Source: Bacteroidales bacterium UBA3709 (lineage in GTDB: Bacteria > Bacteroidota > Bacteroidia > Bacteroidales > UBA932). Taken from it: 17,509 bases of DNA. Both the position numbers and the translations under genes were made by a program. Below are positions 9,020 to 15,356 of this stretch, in pieces. The stretch covers positions 1 through 17,509 of the forward strand of contig DFIA01000099.1 of assembly GCA_002372015.1 (NCBI GenBank). Reading direction: 5' to 3'. Within the stretch, counting starts at the first letter, position 1, and each line of letters begins with the position of its first letter. The notes beneath the pieces are model-generated. The model made no database searches. It was not told where the DNA came from and saw nothing but the letters and a program-made list of their open reading frames with translations.

Positions 9020-9079
9020 AGGCTGGTTGCAGGAATATATAAAAGTTGTGGTGTTTAAGTAAAATACAGGGAAAGGAAA

Positions 9080-9523
9080 ATGTCGCAGGTGAATAAGCAT
9101 AACTGGTTAATTAGAAATTGGGATAGGAGTCTTATGGTAGTGGTATATATTGCAATTTCGGTACTCTCTCTCTATCCCTTAAAAGATATACCTCAGATAG
9201 TAAATGTACCTTTTGCAGACAAATGGGCACATTGTCTGATGTATTTTGGAGTGTCTTGTTGTGCGTGGATAATGGTTGCGGTTTCGGGAGGAAGCAACAG
9301 AAGTGCCGGCAGTGGCAAAAGGCATCGTTTTTTCTGGCAAACCTTTTTCACTCTGATACTTCCTATAGTCTTTGGCGGTGTAATGGAAATACTGCAGGCG
9401 AGCATGAATACCGGTCGCTCCGGAGACATTATGGATTTCTTAGCCAACAGCGTAGGGGTATTGCTGGCTTTGCCCGTAGGGTTATATGTCATTTTACCTA
9501 CAATCAGAAGGTGGCTTAAATAA
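9080..9523 (+). CDS. VanZ-family membrane protein
   Basis: The predicted protein has 147 residues and about four membrane segments (roughly residues 17-33, 49-69, 88-105 and 120-141). It keeps the polar residues typical of the VanZ family: DKWAH near residues 47-51, a membrane-embedded Glu in GGVMEILQ (E103), and RSGDIMDFLANSVG at 113-126 with Arg, two Asp and Asn. VanZ proteins are linked to low-level teicoplanin resistance, but their biochemistry is unclear. A GGGAAAGGAAAA purine stretch directly precedes the ATG. Its place between the sugar genes and the acyl genes is notable; it could be a passenger or have an envelope role connected with the product. Confidence 0.85.
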   Translation: MSQVNKHNWLIRNWDRSLMVVVYIAISVLSLYPLKDIPQIVNVPFADKWAHCLMYFGVSCCAWIMVAVSGGSNRSAGSGKRHRFFWQTFFTLILPIVFGGVMEILQASMNTGRSGDIMDFLANSVGVLLALPVGLYVILPTIRRWLK

Positions 9524-9546
9524 ACGCTCTCTTACTTAGATTTTAT

Positions 9547-9554
9547 TATATTTG
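9547..9554 (+). promoter_or_regulatory. Putative internal -7 box before the acyl-assembly genes
   Basis: TATATTTG, identical to the box at 5533-5540, lies in the 100-base gap between the VanZ-like and NeuD-like genes, the longest gap in the 13-gene run. No -33 TTTG is visible at the right distance. If real, it would let the acyl block (9624-16409) be transcribed separately from the sugar block. The leader would be about 60 bases and contains no structure I recognise. Confidence 0.3.
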
Positions 9555-9623
9555 TGATTTAGTACGATGCCAACTTATAGAGTGGTATTTGATTTGTTTA
9601 AGCCGATTTAGACTATAAACGTT

Positions 9624-10271
9624 ATGAAAGACATAGCCATATTTGGGGCAGGTGGATTCGGACGAGAGGTTGCATGCCTTATAAATATAATCAATAAAAG
9701 AGAGCCCGCATGGAGGTTAGTAGGCTTTTTTGATGATAATCAAAATCTGAAAGGCCAGATGATTTCTCATTTTGCACCATGCCTTGGGGGAATGGACGAT
9801 TTGAATGCATATACTTCTGAATTAGCACTTGTTGTACCAATAGGAAATTCTGCAGCAATACGCTCTATTGTAGGCAGAATACACAATCCTAATGTTTATT
9901 ATCCGAATCTGATACATCCCGATATAATATTTTCGGATCCGGAAACATTTCGGATAGGCAAGGGTAATATCTTGCAAGTAGGCTGTAATTTTTCTACCAA
10001 TATTTCTATTGGAGATTTTAATATCCTTAATGGCGAGATAGCCTTGGGACACGACGATACAATCGGTTCGTTTAACGTATTTATGCCGGATGTGCGGGTG
10101 AGCGGTGCGGTTAAGATTGGCAATAATAATTTTTTTGGTGTGGGGAGTATTATTCTCCAGACTATAGAGATAGGAAACAATGTACGCTTGGGGGCTGGTA
10201 GCGTACTTATGAAGAACCCAAAAGATGATAAACTTTACGTGGGCCTCCCTGCAAAAAAAGTAGAAATTTAG
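9624..10271 (+). CDS. NeuD/PglD/VioB-type sugar N-acyltransferase
   Basis: The predicted protein has 215 residues. The N-terminal domain is the small Rossmann-like PglD_N fold (IAIFGAGGFGREVA, then VGFFDD). From about residue 105 it becomes a left-handed beta-helix of hexapeptide repeats. The likely general base is H143 in LGHDD, aligning with the His-Asp of PglD. Family members transfer acyl groups, usually acetyl from acetyl-CoA, to amino groups of nucleotide sugars; VioB-type relatives act in viosamine pathways. Here it is followed at 11 bases by an ACP and then fatty-acid-type enzymes, while no WbpD-type acetyltransferase is seen. I infer that it acylates the 3-amino group of the WbpE product, possibly from an acyl-ACP. 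Plain acetylation remains possible. Confidence 0.85.
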   Translation: MKDIAIFGAGGFGREVACLINIINKREPAWRLVGFFDDNQNLKGQMISHFAPCLGGMDDLNAYTSELALVVPIGNSAAIRSIVGRIHNPNVYYPNLIHPDIIFSDPETFRIGKGNILQVGCNFSTNISIGDFNILNGEIALGHDDTIGSFNVFMPDVRVSGAVKIGNNNFFGVGSIILQTIEIGNNVRLGAGSVLMKNPKDDKLYVGLPAKKVEI

Positions 10272-10282
10272 ATCATTTATAT

Positions 10283-10513
10283 ATGAAAACATTGGAAGAT
10301 TTTATAGCGTTGGTTGCAGAACAGTTTGACAATGCAGAAAATATTGAAGCCTCTACTGAGTTTCGCAATTTAGACGAGTATTCTTCTTTAACAGCCTTGT
10401 CTTTGATAGCTATGATAGATGAAGAGTTTGAGGTTACGATTAAAGGCGATGACCTAAAGAAGGTGGCAACGGTAGAAGAACTGTATAACATGGTCAGGAG
10501 CAGAATGCAATAG
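10283..10513 (+). CDS. Acyl carrier protein 1
   Basis: The predicted protein has 76 residues, is acidic and helical, and has the length of a stand-alone ACP. The phosphopantetheine site lies in LDEYSSLTALSLIAMIDEEF; by position the attachment residue is S35, with S34 replacing the Asp of the classic DSL motif. That variant is familiar from accessory ACPs in Bacteroidota gene clusters rather than from the housekeeping AcpP. It would carry growing or finished acyl chains for the adjacent reductase, ketosynthase and acyltransferase. It is only 1 base from the SDR gene, so the two are almost certainly translated from one message. No phosphopantetheinyl transferase is in the window, so a host enzyme must activate it. 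Confidence 0.88.
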   Translation: MKTLEDFIALVAEQFDNAENIEASTEFRNLDEYSSLTALSLIAMIDEEFEVTIKGDDLKKVATVEELYNMVRSRMQ

Positions 10514-10514
10514 T

Positions 10515-11258
10515 ATGGAAAACCCTTTTAGTTTGGCAGGAAAAACAATTCTGGTTTCCGGTGCCTCTTCTGGCATAGGCAGGCAAACCGCCATAGAGGC
10601 ATCTAAGCTTGGAGCTATGGTTGTTCTTACGGCTCGTAACAGAGAGAATTTAGAAGAGACTTTGTCTATGCTTTATGGAGGAGGACATTCTGTTATAGTG
10701 GCAGATATATCTGTTTCTGAGCAGCTTGAATACCTTGCCTCAGAAGTGCCTCAATTAGACGGTTTTTCTTGTAACGCGGGAATTCCGGCATCGCAGCTGG
10801 TGAACTTTTACAAAGAAGAAACAATTGAGCAGGTGTTTAAAGTGAATACATTTTCTGCAATGATGTTAATCAAACATTTGCTAAAGAAAAAGAAACTCAA
10901 TAAGGGGGCATCTGTGGTTTTGACATCTTCTGCCGGAAATGTTTTTTGTGCATCATTGGCCAATGGAATCTATGGGGCATCAAAATGTGCATTAGATGGT
11001 TTTATGCGCACTGCCGCCTTAGAGTTGGCTCCGCGTGGGATACGTTGTAACAGCGTAAATCCATCTGTTGTAATAACGGAGTTTCAGAAAAATTCAGGGA
11101 TAACACCGGAGCAGTATGAGCGTGAACTAAAGAATTATCCTTTAGGGAGGTACGGTACGCCTCAAGATGTGGCTTGGGCTATTTGTTATTTACTTTCTGA
11201 TGCCTCCTCATTCATAACAGGAACAGCATTGAAAATAGACGGAGGTTCAACCCTTTAG
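10515..11258 (+). CDS. SDR-family 3-oxoacyl-ACP reductase-like protein
   Basis: The predicted protein has 247 residues, a classical short-chain dehydrogenase. It shows the cofactor motif SGASSGIG (15-22), D64 in the adenine-binding DIS, CNAG (86-89), N111, a catalytic serine in LTSSAG (S138 or S139), Y153 and K157 in YGASK, and a C-terminal ITGTALKIDGG that is typical of FabG-like enzymes. R41 in TARNR suggests NADPH use. The expected reaction is reduction of a 3-ketoacyl-ACP to the 3-hydroxyacyl-ACP. Position between an ACP and a ketosynthase III supports this over a sugar substrate. It is 1 base after the ACP stop and 15 bases before the ketosynthase. Confidence 0.88.
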   Translation: MENPFSLAGKTILVSGASSGIGRQTAIEASKLGAMVVLTARNRENLEETLSMLYGGGHSVIVADISVSEQLEYLASEVPQLDGFSCNAGIPASQLVNFYKEETIEQVFKVNTFSAMMLIKHLLKKKKLNKGASVVLTSSAGNVFCASLANGIYGASKCALDGFMRTAALELAPRGIRCNSVNPSVVITEFQKNSGITPEQYERELKNYPLGRYGTPQDVAWAICYLLSDASSFITGTALKIDGGSTL

Positions 11259-11273
11259 AATAAGTATCAGGTA

Positions 11274-12329
11274 ATGGCATTTCTATCTTTTGAAAATATA
11301 AAAATTCGCGGTATCTCTGCTGCAGTACCAAAGAACATAAAGACAACCGCCTCGTTGCCGTTTTTTGCACCCGGAGAGGGCGAAAGAGTGGCAGAGCTTA
11401 CTCAGGTAAAACAATCTCGTATTGTATCGGAAGGTGTTTGCGCTTCAGACTTGTGCCAAAGAGCTGCAGAAAAGCTTCTTGCAGATTTACATTGGGATAA
11501 ATCAGAGATAGACGCTCTTTACTTTGTAGGTCAGGCAAGAGACTATATAGCGCCGCAGACGGCCTCTCTGCTTCAAAGTCGTTTGGGCTTGGCAGAAGAA
11601 TGTATAGTGCTGGATTTGCCTATGGCATGTCAGGGCTATGTATATGGCTTGTCTGTAGTAGGATCTATGATGTCTCATGGTACAATAAAAAAGGCTCTTA
11701 TGCTGGTTGGAGAAACCAATTCTACCTTTGTATCTCATTACGATAAAACAGCCTGGCCACTGCATGGAGATGCAGGAACAGCTACTGCATTAGAATATGT
11801 AGAGGGAGCTGCACCTATGCAGTTCCATTTTGCAGGCGATGGTTCTACATACAAGTATGTTTATATTCCGGCAGGAGGAGCGCGTATGCCAATTACACCC
11901 AAAGAGTTGGAATATGTAGAACCTGCTCCCGGGCAGAAATATAACATGACAAATTGTATAATGGAGGGCATGAATGTTTTTTCTCTTGCCATATCCAAGC
12001 CGCCTATGTCTGTAAAAAAACTCGCAGAACGCTATGGCATAGAGATAGATAAGATAGATTACCTGCTGCTGCATCAGGCAAATAATATGATAGATGAGAA
12101 GATAGTTAAGAAGCTTAAATTTGATCCTTCACGAGTGCCTATGAGCCTTAAACGCTACGGAAATACGGCGGCTTGTTCTATTCCTCTGAATATAGTATCT
12201 GAGATAAGAGCGAAAATAACAGGCAAATGTGTAGATACCATAATGTGTGCAATAGGCTCTGGCTTTGCATGGGGTAGTGCGCATATAGAGTTAGATCATA
12301 TTGTTTGTCCTGAGGTTATCGAATACTGA
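11274..12329 (+). CDS. 3-oxoacyl-ACP synthase III-like ketosynthase
   Basis: The predicted protein has 351 residues with a thiolase fold of the FabH type. The catalytic triad is complete: C119 in DLPMACQGYVYGL, H267 in LLLHQANN and N297 in YGNTAACSIPL. GSGFAWGSAHIEL near the C-terminus matches the FabH end motif. FabH-type enzymes condense a CoA- or ACP-bound starter with malonyl-ACP to give a 3-ketoacyl-ACP. FabH homologues sit in many secondary and polysaccharide clusters, and being flanked by two ACPs and a ketoreductase makes a dedicated role likely here. No FabD, FabZ or FabI homologue is present, so this cassette by itself would perform one condensation and one reduction, giving a 3-hydroxyacyl product. 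The starter cannot be told from sequence. Confidence 0.9.
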   Translation: MAFLSFENIKIRGISAAVPKNIKTTASLPFFAPGEGERVAELTQVKQSRIVSEGVCASDLCQRAAEKLLADLHWDKSEIDALYFVGQARDYIAPQTASLLQSRLGLAEECIVLDLPMACQGYVYGLSVVGSMMSHGTIKKALMLVGETNSTFVSHYDKTAWPLHGDAGTATALEYVEGAAPMQFHFAGDGSTYKYVYIPAGGARMPITPKELEYVEPAPGQKYNMTNCIMEGMNVFSLAISKPPMSVKKLAERYGIEIDKIDYLLLHQANNMIDEKIVKKLKFDPSRVPMSLKRYGNTAACSIPLNIVSEIRAKITGKCVDTIMCAIGSGFAWGSAHIELDHIVCPEVIEY

Positions 12330-12342
12330 AAATACTTTTGAT

Positions 12343-12591
12343 ATGAGTACAAAAGATTGGCTAATAGATTGGTTTACAAAACATTCCGCTATAAGCGCAG
12401 AAGAATTGCAGAAAAGTACAACTGTAAACTATATGGAGGCCGGATTCATAGATTCATTTTCTTTTGTTATGCTTTTGTCCGACATAGACGACGAGTATGA
12501 TATATTGTTTAACAACGAAGATTTCTTGAATCCTCTATTTACCAATATAGAAGGTTTGGCTAAGCTTATAGATGAGAGAAAAATGCAGTAG
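12343..12591 (+). CDS. Acyl carrier protein 2
   Basis: The predicted protein has 82 residues. The motif GFIDSFSFVMLLSDIDDEYDI carries the phosphopantetheine serine S38 in a DSF variant of the usual DSL. The surrounding acidic helix and the length fit a discrete carrier protein. Its sequence is clearly different from the ACP at 10283, so it is not a recent duplicate. The ATG at 12343 is preferred over an in-frame TTG at 12301, which would overlap the ketosynthase gene. It is 13 bases after the ketosynthase and only 3 bases before the AMP-forming ligase, a pairing typical of ligase-loaded carrier proteins. I infer that it carries the starter acid for the ketosynthase. Confidence 0.87.
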   Translation: MSTKDWLIDWFTKHSAISAEELQKSTTVNYMEAGFIDSFSFVMLLSDIDDEYDILFNNEDFLNPLFTNIEGLAKLIDERKMQ

Positions 12592-12594
12592 AAT

Positions 12595-14079
12595 ATGCAT
12601 GAAACTGTAATAGAACGGCTGAAAAATTGGGATTTTACCAAAGAATTTGTGGTAGATGCACTTGGTGGAGGCGCATCTTATTCCTACGAAAGCTTCTTTG
12701 GCAGGTGTCTGCTTCTTTCCGAGAACTTTTCTTCCTACGGCAAAGACAGAACTCATCTTGTGTTGGTAATGGAAAATAGTGTAGAACTCCTCGCTTGTTA
12801 CTTTGGAGCTTTAATGTGTGGTAAAGTGGCTTCTGCCATAGACCCGCTCAAAGGTGAGGAAGAAATCTGCAAAATATTGGAGGGCATAGATAATCCGATA
12901 ATCATTACAGATGAAGCAGGGTGTAAAAAACTGCACTCTTTTGATATTAAGATGCAGACGGGATATTTTCATTCACTTGAACCTCTGCCTAAGGCTAAGG
13001 AATCTACTATACATTTATTTGCCAACAGGAATTTTGACGATGATTACTTGCTTACCTTTACATCTGGTACATCTGGAAATACCAAGGGCGTAAGGCATAC
13101 TCTGAATAACCTTTTTAAAACGGCCGAAGCATTTAATTCCATGTTTGATTTGGGGCCAGACAGTAGGTTTGCGCACCTGATGCCAATGACTTATATGGCC
13201 GGCATACTTAATTCTATATTTCAGCCTTTTGTGTGTGGCGCTTCTATAGTTGTACTTGGGCGTTTCTCTCCAATACGTGCATTCTCGTTTTGGCAGCTTG
13301 TGGCTCAGTACAGAATAAATACATTTTGGCTCTCGCCGAGTATGCTGACTATAATACTGAAGGTAGGCAATCATAAGGTAGGGCAGGAGTATTGTGCAGC
13401 CCATAAGTTGCATCTGTTTATAGGTACAGCTCCGTTGCATCTTAGTACGAGGCAGGAGTTTGAAAAGATGTATCCTGTTAAGCTATATGCGAGCTACGGA
13501 TTGAGCGAGACTCTTTATCTTTCGGTAGAAACTCCTGAAACATTGGCTCTTGGCGGCGGTAATGTAGGTAAGCTGCTGAAAGGAGTACAATACAAATTTG
13601 GAGCAGACGGCGAATTTTTGGTAGATGTACCATGGATGTTTCTCGGCTATACTAACGAGCATACACTATCTTATTTTTCGGATAATTACTATAAGACCGG
13701 CGATTTAGCAAAGATAGAAGGCGGAGTGCTGTCTATAGTTGGACGCTCTAAAGATCTGATTATAAAAGGTGGTATGAATATCAGCCCAGCTTTGATAGAA
13801 GGTGTGGTTGCTTCCGTTGCGGGGGTGGAAGAGTGTTCTGTGTTTAGTGTTTTGAGTAGGCAGAAAGAAGAACTGATTGTATTAGGTTATACTTCTGCAG
13901 AAAGTGCAGCTGAGGTAGAGAAACAGATTTCTACTGCCGTAGCGCAGAAACTTGGCAAAAACTATCTTATAGATCTGTTTTATAAAGTGCCTGCTATTCC
14001 AAAGAATATCAACGGGAAAAACGATAAAAAGGCTCTGAAGGAGAATTATTTAAAATCCGGATTTTACAATGTTGGTTAA
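12595..14079 (+). CDS. AMP-forming acid:ACP/CoA ligase (ANL superfamily)
   Basis: The predicted protein has 494 residues. It has the ATP-binding P-loop TSGTSGNTKG (156-165), the YASYGLSET motif, the GDLAKIEGGVLSIVGRSKD hinge region followed by IIKGGMNISPALIE, and the C-terminal PKNINGK with the catalytic lysine K475. Enzymes of this kind convert a carboxylic acid and ATP to an acyl-adenylate, then pass the acyl group to a thiol of CoA or a carrier protein. Its tight coupling to ACP 2 (3 bases) suggests carrier loading. The acid it accepts is not deducible by eye; no amino-acid-specific code was attempted. Its last 11 bases overlap the next gene, implying translational coupling. Confidence 0.92.
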   Translation: MHETVIERLKNWDFTKEFVVDALGGGASYSYESFFGRCLLLSENFSSYGKDRTHLVLVMENSVELLACYFGALMCGKVASAIDPLKGEEEICKILEGIDNPIIITDEAGCKKLHSFDIKMQTGYFHSLEPLPKAKESTIHLFANRNFDDDYLLTFTSGTSGNTKGVRHTLNNLFKTAEAFNSMFDLGPDSRFAHLMPMTYMAGILNSIFQPFVCGASIVVLGRFSPIRAFSFWQLVAQYRINTFWLSPSMLTIILKVGNHKVGQEYCAAHKLHLFIGTAPLHLSTRQEFEKMYPVKLYASYGLSETLYLSVETPETLALGGGNVGKLLKGVQYKFGADGEFLVDVPWMFLGYTNEHTLSYFSDNYYKTGDLAKIEGGVLSIVGRSKDLIIKGGMNISPALIEGVVASVAGVEECSVFSVLSRQKEELIVLGYTSAESAAEVEKQISTAVAQKLGKNYLIDLFYKVPAIPKNINGKNDKKALKENYLKSGFYNVG

Positions 14080-14695
14080 ATTTGATCATCTTACTTATGT
14101 TGTAAATCGTCTGAATCTCAAAGCAACTGTTGAAGAATTTGAGAGGCAGGGATATAAGTTGGCCATGAGGGAAGACCATGTGCCAAATCTTCCATCAAAA
14201 ATGAGTTTTTTGCAGTACAAAAATTCAGATCATGCCCTGTATTTTATGGCTCCACCGCAAGAAGGCGGTCTGCCTGTAGAGGTTATAGCCTATCAGAACA
14301 CATCTTCAAATATATCGGCAATAGAATATAATCTTAAAGATAATAGCCTTATATTCAATACTCCAAGGCCGGAATCGTTGAAAAAGATGTTGCTGGCAAT
14401 GGGATGTGCAAGCGTTTCTCCGTGTGAGGTTTCTTTCAATGGTGTATTAGACCCTGATACTTATTTGATAAAGCTGCAAGAGAAAGAGCAGGTGTCTTAT
14501 TATTTGGATAATGAAGGGTTTTGCTGCCCAACCATTTTTGTGCGCCCTGCCTCAAAAACTATAACGCAGCTTACTAATGCCTCCTTTAGAGTAACTCAAC
14601 CAGAGGATTTTAGCATACAAGATAAGACTATGTACGTTATATTTGCGATTGGGGAGGAGGGGGAAATCATAGAAATTGTTTCAAACAAGATTTGA
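14069..14695 (+). CDS. VOC-superfamily (glyoxalase/dioxygenase fold) protein
   Basis: The predicted protein has 208 residues. The start FDHLTYVV, with H7 at a metal-ligand position, and two later strands PVEVIAY (E71) and EIIEIVSNKI (E202) fit the paired beta-alpha-beta-beta-beta modules of the vicinal oxygen chelate superfamily. The second module lacks an obvious leading His, so metal binding is uncertain. Family members include isomerases, epimerases, lyases and dioxygenases, which share metal-assisted enolate or peroxide chemistry on small substrates. No specific function is recognised. The gene overlaps the ligase by 11 bases and is followed after 1 base by a metal-dependent cyclase-family gene, so it probably works on the same small-acid precursor. 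Confidence 0.7.
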   Translation: MLVKFDHLTYVVNRLNLKATVEEFERQGYKLAMREDHVPNLPSKMSFLQYKNSDHALYFMAPPQEGGLPVEVIAYQNTSSNISAIEYNLKDNSLIFNTPRPESLKKMLLAMGCASVSPCEVSFNGVLDPDTYLIKLQEKEQVSYYLDNEGFCCPTIFVRPASKTITQLTNASFRVTQPEDFSIQDKTMYVIFAIGEEGEIIEIVSNKI

Positions 14696-14696
14696 T

Positions 14697-15347
14697 ATGA
14701 AGATAATAGATCTCAGCTATGTTATAGAAAACGGTATGCCTACGTGCGGTACACCTTGGCATGTAAATGTTGCCATCTCTCATTTAGGCAAGTTAGAAGA
14801 GGTAGGCAGAAACACTCATGCCATTACCTTGGGTAGCCATACCGGTACCCACATGGATGCTCCGTTCCATTTTATAAATGGTGCCAGAACAATAGAGAAC
14901 ACTCCATTAGATATAGTTTGCGGAGAAATTAGTGTGGTAGATTTTACTCACATTAAAGCCGGCCAAGTTGTAGGGCTTGAAGATGTTAAGAAAATCTCTG
15001 TTGCTCCGCGAATGTTGTTTAGGTTTGATTGGTTTAAAAACTGGAAGACCTCTGCATACTATAACAGTTTTCCATATTTTGAAGAGGCGGCTGTGGATTA
15101 TCTGATAGAGAGAGGTATAAAGTTGATGGCTATGGATACACCATCGCCGGATTACGGCGGTAATATAACGTCAAAGGAAGATTCGCCCAATCATAAGAAA
15201 TTGCTCGGGGCAGATGTTATCATAGTAGAATATCTTACAGATACAGATAAAATAGATTTAAACAAAAAGCACACTATAATAGCTCTTCCGCTCAAGATAC
15301 AGGGTAGCGATGGTTCTCCTGCAAGAGTTATTTTAATGGAAGAATAA
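14697..15347 (+). CDS. Cyclase/kynurenine formamidase-like metal hydrolase
   Basis: The predicted protein has 216 residues, normal for the family. The diagnostic motif SHTGTHMDAPFHF supplies likely zinc ligands H48, H52 and D54, with H58 nearby; MDTPSPDYGG and the C-terminal IALPLKIQGSDGSPARV are also family-like. Known members hydrolyse N-formylkynurenine, isatin or cyclic esters and amides, and some are called polyketide cyclases, so hydrolysis or lactone/lactam closure of a small acid is plausible here. The ATG at 14697 is chosen over a TTG at 14676 that would overlap the VOC gene; it leaves a 1-base gap. No tryptophan-degradation gene is nearby, so a true kynurenine formamidase role is unlikely. 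Confidence 0.86.
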   Translation: MKIIDLSYVIENGMPTCGTPWHVNVAISHLGKLEEVGRNTHAITLGSHTGTHMDAPFHFINGARTIENTPLDIVCGEISVVDFTHIKAGQVVGLEDVKKISVAPRMLFRFDWFKNWKTSAYYNSFPYFEEAAVDYLIERGIKLMAMDTPSPDYGGNITSKEDSPNHKKLLGADVIIVEYLTDTDKIDLNKKHTIIALPLKIQGSDGSPARVILMEE

Positions 15348-15356
15348 ATAAGTGAT

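Noticed and set aside
12301..12342. TTG start for ACP 2 overlapping the ketosynthase gene
   Set aside because: The ATG at 12343 gives a normal ACP length; the upstream residues have no ACP character.
14676..14696. TTG start for the cyclase overlapping the VOC gene
   Set aside because: The family N-terminus (IIDLSY) begins right after the ATG at 14697.
14697..15347. True kynurenine formamidase of tryptophan breakdown
   Set aside because: No tryptophan dioxygenase or kynureninase gene is nearby, and tight packing with ligase, VOC and aldolase genes points to another substrate.
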